6,046 bases of DNA from Candidatus Poseidoniaceae archaeon (GTDB lineage: Archaea > Thermoplasmatota > Poseidoniia > Poseidoniales > Poseidoniaceae): contig DUKP01000169.1 of assembly GCA_013329295.1 (NCBI GenBank), forward strand, positions 1 through 6,046. The letters run 5' to 3'. The notes under the pieces were generated by a model, which was not told the origin of the DNA, did no database searches, and was given only the letters and a program-made list of their open reading frames with translations. The translations under genes were made by a program, and so were the position numbers. Of the stretch, positions 1-5,773 are shown in pieces (position 1 is the first letter of the stretch; every line of letters begins with the position of its first letter).

Positions 1-1970
1 CGAAGTTCTTGATTGGTAATCGTCAATTCTAATTTATCTGCCAAATCTTGCATATTATCTTTTTCAAAGACAAATCCGGTTTCTCCATCTTTAACAATTT
101 CAGCAAGGGCTTCAACACTTGATGTAATCAAAACTTTTCCAGCACCCATCGCTTCAAATGGTTTCAAAGGAGAAACTAACTCACAAACTCTCAACCCCTT
201 ACGCGGAAGAGGTGCGATATCAATTAGAGAATAATATCTTTGTACTTCATCGTGGCTTACTCTACCAGTAAATTTGACTATATCTTCTAATTGTAAAAAT
301 CGAACTGAACGTCTCAAAGATTGCATCATAGCGCCATCTCCGACCAACAATAATCTGAAGCAATCACCTAATTTTTTATACAAAATAGAACATGCTTCCA
401 ATAAAATATCAAGTCCTTCATAATTTACAAATGAACCAACATAACCGATTACAACCTTATTTTCAAATTCTAATTCTTTTTCCAATTTCTTATCCTTAGT
501 ATTTAAATTGAATTTTGTTGGGTCAACCGCGTTTGGTAGCACAGATATTTTATCAGAAGATACACCATTTTCAATTAATATATTCTTTAATGCATTAGTT
601 ATTGTAAAAACATGATCTGATGCTTTAGCAGTTTCAATTTCTAACCTTTCTGTCAAGTTATAGTGGTCTGAGCCTTCGTAACCTTGTCGCTTGGTTGATT
701 GTGTTAAGTGCCAAAATCCTCTAATTTCGTAAATCGAAGGAATACCCAATGCTTTTGCAGCCTTTGCACCTGCCATTCCAACAACAAAATTTGATGCTGA
801 ATGAATAATTTTAGGTCTAAATGTTTTTGATTTATTTATGATAGAAGTTATCGCTTTTTCTTGATACTCTTCTATTTTGTTAAAACTGTAAACTTCTTGA
901 TAATTAATTATTGAGGAATCTTCTCTATTGACATGGGAAAAATGATAATTTACATTTTCAACTTTTTCCATTGGCTCAATCACATTTTGTTTGAAATCAT
1001 TTCTATCAAGTGGATACCCATATCTAAGTAATGTTTCTACATTAATTCCGTGATTATTTAATGCTGAAATTAACCCATGCGTTCTTATTGCATACCCTGA
1101 ACTAGTGTGTGGTAAACTTTGACTTGCATGATAAAGAATTGAATTCTTATTCGACTCAATTGGCTTTGCTTTTGGAACGGAAAATTCAATCCCATTATTG
1201 AGAATGCGGTTTGAATTTTTAAATCTGGAGTTTTGCTCACTTTTCCATTGACTTCTAGGCATCTGTTTTAATAATTCAATCGGACGAGAAAAGTTACCGC
1301 ATTTACCATGACATTGTATCAATGTTCTTATTGCCCTCTCATCTGGAATAGTTTGAAAAAATGAATCACCAAAAACAACTGCTGAGTGATTATTTCTTTG
1401 AGATAATGATCTTAGAATTCCAACAAAAACATTCTTCACACTTGGAGCATATTCTTTAACTTGTAATATGTGATTCATGATTAGGTTTGCAGATTCGAGT
1501 TGTTCTTCATCATCCATTGAAAAAGAACCTTCGCCAAACATATCACGTGCTGCATTGACAGAAATATTGCCTCTTTTTATAGCAATAATCATTTCTTCTA
1601 CAAGATAATCAGATTTTCTTTTACTGTCACTAGTAGGTAATAATTCAGGAGTGATTAGAAGGGAGGATGGAAATAGTTCTGTCGAGTTTTTCTCTTCATC
1701 TTCTTTAACAAAATAAACTATCTTTGATTTCTTTGGTTTAAGGATTTTAATTATCGTTCTTGGAAACCATGTTACTGCCCTTCCAAAACGATAACTAATG
1801 GAGTTCTGAGTTCTTTCAAGCTCTTCCAAAGCATAAGTTTCCCTAGTTGATAGTAGATTTACCCATCTTCTTTGTCGCTCAAATTCATCTCTTAAGTATT
1901 CAATTTGTTCCCTGGTAAAAGTAAGATTTTCTTCATCTAAAGACAGAAGATTTTCTTCAACGTCTGACAT
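1..1970 (-). CDS. GT4-family glycosyltransferase with long N-terminal extension, 3' end cut by window edge
   Basis: Open frame of 656 codons from ATG at 1970 to the left edge, no stop; the C-terminus is missing. The GT-B part begins near residue 277. An acceptor-side motif (SLPHTSSGYAIRTH, 285-298) is followed by YEIRGFWH (414-421), LPNAVDP (478-484), GYVGSF (509-514), LLVGDG (541-546) and SPLKPFEAMGAG (600-611), whose Glu606 matches the second Glu of the GT4 donor-site signature. By family it should be a retaining enzyme using a nucleotide sugar, probably cytoplasmic and building a surface glycan; sugar and linkage cannot be told. Residues 1-55 are highly charged and probably helical or coiled-coil, 57-66 carry a SISYRFGRAV motif, and 120-250 look like helical repeats. 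It is last seen in the permease-ATPase-transferase operon, starting 4 bases after the ATPase stop, with AAGGAG 7 bases upstream fixing the start. Identification as GT4 is firm; the role of the first 276 residues is unknown. Confidence 0.92.
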   Translation of the reverse strand, partial: MSDVEENLLSLDEENLTFTREQIEYLRDEFERQRRWVNLLSTRETYALEELERTQNSISYRFGRAVTWFPRTIIKILKPKKSKIVYFVKEDEEKNSTELFPSSLLITPELLPTSDSKRKSDYLVEEMIIAIKRGNISVNAARDMFGEGSFSMDDEEQLESANLIMNHILQVKEYAPSVKNVFVGILRSLSQRNNHSAVVFGDSFFQTIPDERAIRTLIQCHGKCGNFSRPIELLKQMPRSQWKSEQNSRFKNSNRILNNGIEFSVPKAKPIESNKNSILYHASQSLPHTSSGYAIRTHGLISALNNHGINVETLLRYGYPLDRNDFKQNVIEPMEKVENVNYHFSHVNREDSSIINYQEVYSFNKIEEYQEKAITSIINKSKTFRPKIIHSASNFVVGMAGAKAAKALGIPSIYEIRGFWHLTQSTKRQGYEGSDHYNLTERLEIETAKASDHVFTITNALKNILIENGVSSDKISVLPNAVDPTKFNLNTKDKKLEKELEFENKVVIGYVGSFVNYEGLDILLEACSILYKKLGDCFRLLLVGDGAMMQSLRRSVRFLQLEDIVKFTGRVSHDEVQRYYSLIDIAPLPRKGLRVCELVSPLKPFEAMGAGKVLITSSVEALAEIVKDGETGFVFEKDNMQDLADKLELTITNQEL

Positions 1971-1974
1971 TCAA

Positions 1975-2712
1975 TCACTCCTTGTCAGATTCATAAAATT
2001 CGAATGCTTCATCGACATCTCCACTTGTAACAATCTTACCGGAAGATAAGGCATAGACCTTGTCGCAAATACTTGTTAGAATGGTTTTTGAATGAGACAC
2101 AATTACAACTGTTGCATCACTTTGAACCATTTCATCGATTCTGGCTCTCGATTTTTTCCTAAATTCGTAATCTCCAACGCTCATTACTTCATCCAAAAGT
2201 AAAATCTCAGGCTTTAAATTGGAAATAATAGAAAATCCTAATCTTGCTCTCATTCCTGCTGAATATGTCCTCATTGGGTCATTAATGAAGTCTCCAATTC
2301 CTGAAAATTCAATAATATCTTGTTCTATTGCCTTCATCTCTTTCATTGAAAAACCATAGATACTTCCGGTAAGATAGATATTTTCTCTACCAGTTAAATC
2401 TTGTTGGAAACCTGTTCCTACGCTTACAAGTAATGTAGGTCGACCTTGAACTTGTATAGCACCTGTATCTGGAGCATAAATTCCTGCAATAACTCGTAAT
2501 AGAGTACTTTTTCCAGAGCCGTTTGGACCAATAATTCCTACAACACTTCCTTTACTAATCTCTAGATTAATCTCACTAAGAGCAGTAAACATTCTACTAT
2601 CTTGTTTTTTCATTCGCCCGGTAATTAATTCCCTTATTGAGCCAATACCTTTGTTATTTTTAGGATACAAAAGAGAGATGTCTTTGAGAGAGATTGCTAT
2701 ATCTTTGGTCAT
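1975..2712 (-). CDS. ABC-type polysaccharide/teichoic acid export ATPase (Wzt/TagH type, no C-terminal sugar-binding domain)
   Basis: This 245-residue nucleotide-binding subunit would power export of a glycan through the neighbouring permease at the cytoplasmic membrane. Visible motifs are Walker A GPNGSGKST (62-70), a Q-loop at Gln103/104, the signature YSAGM (150-154), Walker B ILLLDEV (170-176) with a SVGD D-loop (178-181), and the switch His207. The stretch TGRENIYL (107-114) and the YSAGMRARLGFSI context are typical of Wzt/TagH/RfbB/KpsT proteins. There is no long C-terminal extension of the kind that binds O-antigen ends in some Wzt proteins, so substrate recognition by this subunit is probably not chain-end specific (inference). 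The frame is open to an ATG at 2766, but I choose the ATG at 2712: it gives the usual family N-terminus, has a Shine-Dalgarno-like site 7 bases upstream, and forms an ATGA overlap with the permease stop. Confidence 0.95.
   Translation of the reverse strand: MTKDIAISLKDISLLYPKNNKGIGSIRELITGRMKKQDSRMFTALSEINLEISKGSVVGIIGPNGSGKSTLLRVIAGIYAPDTGAIQVQGRPTLLVSVGTGFQQDLTGRENIYLTGSIYGFSMKEMKAIEQDIIEFSGIGDFINDPMRTYSAGMRARLGFSIISNLKPEILLLDEVMSVGDYEFRKKSRARIDEMVQSDATVVIVSHSKTILTSICDKVYALSSGKIVTSGDVDEAFEFYESDKE
1978..1983 (-). promoter_or_regulatory. Ribosome binding site for the glycosyltransferase
   Basis: The minus strand reads AAGGAG, 7 bases before the ATG at 1970. It lies inside the last codons of the ATPase gene, whose TGA is at 1977-1975. 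This supports 1970 as the start and suggests that translation of the two genes is coupled. Confidence 0.8.
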
Positions 2713-3566
2713 AGATTTTTCACCGCCCTTCTCTCGTTCCTCATGAAGTAAATTGAGCCAATCCAAAATAGAATTACTGTTGCAGATATAGTGAAAATTA
2801 GATTGTGTTGAGGGATACCTAATTCATCACCCGTAAATGCTGAACGAATCATAGTTATGTAAGTCGCCATTGGATTCAGGTATAGATAGAGATCAGCATA
2901 TTGTGTCGGGATTCTTCCCCCAGTAATCATATTTAGTGGGTAAAATACTGGAGTTAAATAAAAACTAATTCTAACACCAACTGTAACTAAGTGCTCCATA
3001 TCTCTTGCTTTGGTTTGCAAAATACTGGTAAAAAATGCTAAACTGAGAGCTAACATAGCAATTAGAATTAATCCTATGGGGAGCAAGAGAATATTTATTG
3101 TTGGCATTAAATCATAATTCCACAATAACGGAATAATAACAAATAAACTTAGAGAGATTTGTATGAGTTGATAGCCACATTTGGAAAACATAAACATTTC
3201 TCGAGGGAAATATACACGCTTTATCATAGATGAATTCCTTTGCAGACTAACTGTACCGGATGTAAGTGTTCGAGCGAATAGTGACCATGCTAATATTCCC
3301 AATAAGATTGTTAACGGACGATATGGGTCTTTATCATCAGATAGAATTGCGAATAGAATATAGAATGTGATTGTTAATGCAAGTGGTTCTAATAAAGACC
3401 AGCCATATCCAATAAATGAGTTATGATATCTTACTTTAAGATCCCTAGAAATAAAATGTCTAAGCATTTGAAAATTATTTTTCAAATTTGAAAACATTAC
3501 GAACGGTGCTGATAAGAATGGTCGCTTTGCATGCAATTCGAAAACTCCAGCACCCCCCATTCCCAT
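2709..3566 (-). CDS. ABC-2 type polysaccharide export permease (Wzm/TagG type)
   Basis: This membrane subunit partners the downstream ATPase and would form the channel that moves a polysaccharide across the cytoplasmic membrane. With the ATG at 3566 it has 285 residues. The N-terminal family motif is clear: RDLKVRYHNSFIGYGWSLL (41-59), an amphipathic lead-in to the first membrane segment. RNSSMIKRVYFPREMF (110-125) and LYLNPMATYITMIRSAF (228-244) are also typical of ABC2_membrane exporters. Hydrophobic segments lie at about 62-76, 86-104, 134-150, 157-180, 196-212 and 255-275. The start is uncertain. No Shine-Dalgarno site precedes the ATGs at 3566 or 3560, and residues 1-23 do not look like the family. 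Met24 (3497) would give 262 residues, closer to the usual 255-275. The stop overlaps the ATPase start (ATGA), so the two genes are translationally coupled. Confidence 0.93.
   Translation of the reverse strand: MGMGGAGVFELHAKRPFLSAPFVMFSNLKNNFQMLRHFISRDLKVRYHNSFIGYGWSLLEPLALTITFYILFAILSDDKDPYRPLTILLGILAWSLFARTLTSGTVSLQRNSSMIKRVYFPREMFMFSKCGYQLIQISLSLFVIIPLLWNYDLMPTINILLLPIGLILIAMLALSLAFFTSILQTKARDMEHLVTVGVRISFYLTPVFYPLNMITGGRIPTQYADLYLYLNPMATYITMIRSAFTGDELGIPQHNLIFTISATVILFWIGSIYFMRNERRAVKNL
2720..2727 (-). promoter_or_regulatory. Ribosome binding site deciding the ATPase start
   Basis: The minus strand reads GGCGGTGA, one mismatch from the ideal GGAGGTGA, 7 bases before the ATG at 2712. It lies within the 3' end of the permease gene. 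It favours the start at 2712 over the in-frame ATG at 2766. Confidence 0.65.
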
Positions 3567-3590
3567 ATTTAGTCGGAGGTGATTTCATTA

Positions 3591-3686
3591 TTGAATCAAA
3601 CCGATGATTTGTTCTACTTATGTAGGGTTTTGACAAAAAATTGTTATTGCAAATCTACCGTTATATTGAATGCTAAGTTATCTTAG
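3591..3686 (+). CDS. Possible 31-residue leader peptide upstream of the dehydrogenase
   Basis: Tentative. A TTG at 3591 stands 8 bases after a perfect Shine-Dalgarno sequence GGAGGTGA (3575-3582). The frame runs 31 codons to TAG at 3684-3686, 9 bases before the dehydrogenase ATG and in the same frame as it. The peptide has three Cys (residues 11, 18, 20) and resembles nothing I recognise. The dehydrogenase lacks a ribosome binding site of its own, so this could be a coupled or regulatory leader. It would need a promoter upstream of 3575, inside the divergent permease gene or just before it. The alternative is that the purine-rich site is chance or belongs to another element, and that transcription starts at about 3690. 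Confidence 0.3.
   Translation: MNQTDDLFYLCRVLTKNCYCKSTVILNAKLS
3661..3667 (+). promoter_or_regulatory. TATA-like promoter element for the dehydrogenase
   Basis: TTATATT is centred about 32 bases before the ATG at 3696. Read as an archaeal TATA box, it predicts transcription starting a few bases before the ATG, giving a nearly leaderless message. That would explain the absence of a Shine-Dalgarno site. Read as a bacterial -10 box (TATATT, 3662-3667), it lacks a correctly spaced -35 box: TTGACA at 3630-3635 is 26 bases away. Confidence 0.4.
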
Positions 3687-3690
3687 CGTT
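3669..3690 (+). promoter_or_regulatory. Small hairpin with T-run just before the dehydrogenase
   Basis: Arms AATGCTAAG (3669-3677) and CTTAGCGTT (3682-3690) flank a TTAT loop, pairing over 9 positions with one T-G wobble. The core GCTAAG/CTTAGC is perfect. A T-run (3689-3693) follows. It encloses the stop codon of the candidate leader frame. It could be a weak terminator or attenuator, or chance in AT-rich DNA. Confidence 0.3.
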
Positions 3691-3695
3691 TTTAC

Positions 3696-5045
3696 ATGGG
3701 GTGGGTTTCTAACTTTGCCGATTTGGCTAAAGATGGTAGTCTTACTGTTGGAATAATCGGCCTTGGATACGTTGGATTACCTACAGCAATAGGCTTTCAT
3801 GACGCTGGTTTTACCGTTTGGGGCGTAGATGTTTCACAGCGTACAGTTGACATGGTTTTGCAAGGCAAAAACCCAACTGGCGACCCTGATGTTGACGATA
3901 TTGTGCCTCAACCAGGTACAGAAAGATGGCATATTTCCACTTCTGCAGCCGAAGCTGTACCAAACTGCGATGTGGTTTTGGTTACCGTACCTACACCAAT
4001 CACTCATGATTTGAAGCCTGATTTGTCTTATGTTGAGGCAGCAGGTAGAGACGTTTTCAAATCAATTACAAAGGGTTCAAGAACAATTGTTGTGCTTGAG
4101 TCAACCGTTTACCCGGGAGTTACTGCGCAAACTTGGCTGCCAATTATCGAAGAATTGGGGTTGGTTATTGGCGAGGATGTTGAAATCGCTTATTGTCCTG
4201 AAAGATTCAACCCTGGAGATTCTGCTCACGGAGTTAGACAAGTTGCGAGAGTTATTGGTTGCTCAAATCCAGAAGTAGGCGAAGGCCTTGTCGCTCTTTA
4301 CAGCAAATTAACCAGCGAAGATGTTCGGTATGTCGGCAAATTAGAAGTCGCTGAGGCGGCAAAAGTCATCGAAAATGTCCAAAGAGACATCAATATTGCA
4401 TTGGTAAATGAACTCGCTAGAATCTTCCCTGCATTGGATGTTGATGTAGAAGATGTACTATCTGCTGCGGCGACAAAATGGAATTTTCATCGCTACACAC
4501 CTGGAGTAGGAGTTGGTGGTCATTGTATACCTGTTGATCCATATTACATGATTCAAAGAGCTGCTGATGTTGGGGTTCCTGCTGGTCTAATTACCGCAGC
4601 CAGAGCAGTTAATCGCTCAATGCCAAGTCATGTCGCCGGCGTGCTTAGTGATTTGATGTGGAATGCTGAAGTTCCTGCTGGTGATGCGAGGGTACTCTTA
4701 CTTGGCTGGTCTTACAAAGCAGAGGTTGGTGACCCAAGAGAAACTCCTGCTGAACCGTTGGCTGAAACATTGATGTCAAAGGGAATCAAAGTTGCAACAT
4801 GGGACCCTCACATCGATTTTGGTGAATATCCAGAAGGAGTGGAAGTAATTTCAAACATTGAAGATGCTAAGGGCTATGATATTGCAGTCTTGGTTACTGC
4901 ACACAAAGCTTGCTTGAACCTTGATTGGAATAAGTTGCTTGGGCAAATGCGAACTCCACTTGTTTATGATGGAAGACGAGTTCTTGACTTAGACTCGTTG
5001 CAAAAATCAGGTTGGCAAACCTATGCTGTTGGCAAACCAGTTTGA
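3696..5045 (+). CDS. Nucleotide-sugar 6-dehydrogenase (UDP-GlcNAc/ManNAc or UDP-glucose dehydrogenase family)
   Basis: This 449-residue cytoplasmic enzyme should oxidise C6 of a UDP-sugar to the uronic acid with two NAD+, supplying an acidic sugar for the surface glycan. An N-terminal Rossmann motif IGLGYVGLP (21-29) and Asp45 bind NAD. The family motifs ESTVYPG (135-141), YCPERFNPG (166-174), EAAKVIENVQRDINIAL (220-236, Lys223 and Asn227) and GVGVGGHCIPVDPYY (270-284) follow. Cys277 is the expected nucleophile. The C-terminal domain has SYKAEVGDPRETP (339-351) and VYDGRRVLD (423-431). HCIPVDPYY resembles WbpA/TviB-type enzymes for N-acetylated sugars more than plain UDP-glucose dehydrogenase, but I cannot fix the substrate. 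All catalytic motifs are present and the length is normal. The ATG at 3696 has no Shine-Dalgarno site. Its TGA directly abuts the convergent glutaredoxin stop, with no terminator between them. Confidence 0.95.
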   Translation: MGWVSNFADLAKDGSLTVGIIGLGYVGLPTAIGFHDAGFTVWGVDVSQRTVDMVLQGKNPTGDPDVDDIVPQPGTERWHISTSAAEAVPNCDVVLVTVPTPITHDLKPDLSYVEAAGRDVFKSITKGSRTIVVLESTVYPGVTAQTWLPIIEELGLVIGEDVEIAYCPERFNPGDSAHGVRQVARVIGCSNPEVGEGLVALYSKLTSEDVRYVGKLEVAEAAKVIENVQRDINIALVNELARIFPALDVDVEDVLSAAATKWNFHRYTPGVGVGGHCIPVDPYYMIQRAADVGVPAGLITAARAVNRSMPSHVAGVLSDLMWNAEVPAGDARVLLLGWSYKAEVGDPRETPAEPLAETLMSKGIKVATWDPHIDFGEYPEGVEVISNIEDAKGYDIAVLVTAHKACLNLDWNKLLGQMRTPLVYDGRRVLDLDSLQKSGWQTYAVGKPV

Positions 5046-5363
5046 TTATTGACGCCCAGCATCAAACATTTCTCTCAAACTACCATCTTGTAGCATTTCA
5101 AGAGCTATGTCAGAGCCGCCAATCAATTCACCGTGAACGAAAACTTGCGGCATTGTTGGGAAATCCGACCATGCGCATACCGCTGGAATTGCTCTTGGGT
5201 CAGTCAAAATATTAACCGCAGCAAATGGCTCGCCAAGTTGCTGTAGAACTTGTGCAGCACGATTGGAAAATCCACACTGCGCTTGATTTGGTGTTCCTTT
5301 CATGAACAATACCAATGCATGTTCATCTACTATTGCTTGCAATTCTTCTTCTGTCCATTCCAT
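5046..5363 (-). CDS. grxD: Monothiol CGFS glutaredoxin (Grx4/GrxD type)
   Basis: A 105-residue single-domain glutaredoxin of the class that, with glutathione, holds a bridging [2Fe-2S] cluster and hands it on, often with BolA. Key residues are Lys22 in FMKGTP (20-25), the active-site CGFS (30-33), TMP with the cis-proline (70-72) and GGSD (82-85), all in the expected spacing. The motif usually written WPTxPQ reads FPTMPQ here (68-73), and two extra Cys-free turns typical of Trx fusions are absent, so it is the short stand-alone form. A GTG at 5372 extends the frame by three codons. I choose the ATG at 5363 because AAGGAG sits 8 bases before it and overlaps that GTG. It is the second gene of a bolA-grx operon; the bolA stop is 5 bases upstream. 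Gene symbol is by family only. Confidence 0.93.
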   Translation of the reverse strand: MEWTEEELQAIVDEHALVLFMKGTPNQAQCGFSNRAAQVLQQLGEPFAAVNILTDPRAIPAVCAWSDFPTMPQVFVHGELIGGSDIALEMLQDGSLREMFDAGRQ

Positions 5364-5368
5364 ATTTT

Positions 5369-5686
5369 TCACTCCTTATTTTTCATGATTCGTTTAATGT
5401 GAATTCCTTGCCCACCGCCGTGCGGGTCAAATGCAGTATCACCTGCAGTTTCTGCTTGTTTTGGAGTCATGCATTTCAGGTCCAATGCATGAACAGGGTG
5501 CGGGATGTGTTGCTTCATTACTGCAAGAACTCTCTTTTGACGCTGAAGCGGTCTTACGCCTTCAAATTCTTCCGAGATTACTCTAACGTGGAAATGGTCG
5601 CCTGAACCATGTAAATCAATTACTTCTACTACAGCATTAGGTACTGCTTTGAGAACTTCAGATTCAACCCAACTAGCGTCTACCAT
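5369..5686 (-). CDS. BolA/IbaG-family iron-sulfur protein with extra C-terminal tail
   Basis: A 105-residue BolA-fold protein, the usual partner of CGFS glutaredoxins in forming a shared [2Fe-2S] complex, and in some bacteria a regulator. The fold is recognised from GSGDHFHVRVISEEFEG (27-43), the basic helix PLQRQKRVLAVMKQHI (46-61), the invariant His66 in VHALDL (65-70) and the MTPKQAE end (73-79). Cys72 and His31/His33 lie where metal ligands occur in some BolA proteins. The GDHFHV loop is nearer IbaG/BolA3 than E. coli BolA. After the family's normal end (about residue 79), a tail of about 26 residues carries FDPHGGGQGIHIKRI (86-100). Start: ATG at 5686 with TGAGGTG 5 bases upstream. It is first in the bolA-grx operon and diverges from the flippase gene. 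Confidence 0.9.
   Translation of the reverse strand: MVDASWVESEVLKAVPNAVVEVIDLHGSGDHFHVRVISEEFEGVRPLQRQKRVLAVMKQHIPHPVHALDLKCMTPKQAETAGDTAFDPHGGGQGIHIKRIMKNKE
5372..5377 (-). promoter_or_regulatory. Ribosome binding site deciding the glutaredoxin start
   Basis: The minus strand reads AAGGAG, 8 bases before the ATG at 5363, within the last codons of bolA. Its final G is the first base of the alternative GTG start at 5372. That GTG therefore has no properly placed site of its own. Confidence 0.75.
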
Positions 5687-5773
5687 TGTCGCACCTCAAC
5701 AATGCCTTACAAAACCATCATTTGAACATGTGGTATAGAGTATGCTTGAAATGAAACGGGTTGAGGCAGTAAT
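5687..5773. promoter_or_regulatory. Divergent intergenic region between bolA and flippase gene
   Basis: These 87 bases must contain promoters for both directions. A TATA-like GGTATAGAG lies at 5732-5740. It is about 40 bases before the flippase ATG and, read on the other strand as CTCTATACC, about 48 bases before the bolA ATG. It could serve either gene. Ribosome binding sites lie at 5692-5698 (TGAGGTG, minus) and 5763-5766 (GAGG, plus). Confidence 0.45.

Larger units (their letters stand above)
3567..3695. promoter_or_regulatory. Divergent intergenic region between export operon and dehydrogenase
   Basis: This stretch separates the leftward permease operon from the rightward dehydrogenase and must hold promoters for both. 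On the plus strand it has a perfect GGAGGTGA (3575-3582), a short TTG-start frame, a TATA-like TTATATT and a small hairpin. I could not pick a convincing promoter for the leftward operon. Confidence 0.6.

Noticed and set aside
13..234. A 73-codon plus-strand frame
   Set aside because: It lies antisense to the well-supported GT4 catalytic domain and shows no family features of its own.
2713..2766. Upstream ATG at 2766 for the ATPase, giving 18 extra residues
   Set aside because: The extra segment overlaps the permease coding region, does not match the family N-terminus, and the ATG at 2712 has a good ribosome binding site and ATGA coupling.
3181..3363. A 60-codon plus-strand frame inside the permease
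   Set aside because: Antisense shadow of the permease gene; no ribosome binding site or recognisable protein.
3574..3583. Minus-strand ATCACCTCC matching the 3' end of 16S rRNA, considered as an rRNA fragment
   Set aside because: Only nine bases match and the flanks do not resemble rRNA. It is simply the complement of the plus-strand Shine-Dalgarno-like site.
3630..3667. TTGACA plus TATATT as a bacterial sigma-70 promoter
   Set aside because: The spacer is 26 bases, far from the 16-18 needed. No better -10 box occurs at the correct distance from TTGACA.
3829..4278. Two short plus-strand frames inside the dehydrogenase
   Set aside because: Out-of-frame readings of a gene with every expected catalytic motif; their translations are low-complexity shadows.
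5009..5038. Direct repeat GTTGGCAAACC (5011-5021 and 5028-5038) and a 5-base-pair hairpin (AGGTT/AACCT), considered as a terminator for the dehydrogenase
   Set aside because: It lies within the last codons of the gene, the stem is only 5 base pairs and no T-run follows, so chance is more likely.
5012..5605. Plus-strand frames across the bolA and glutaredoxin genes
   Set aside because: They are antisense to two clearly identified conserved genes and have no coherent domain.
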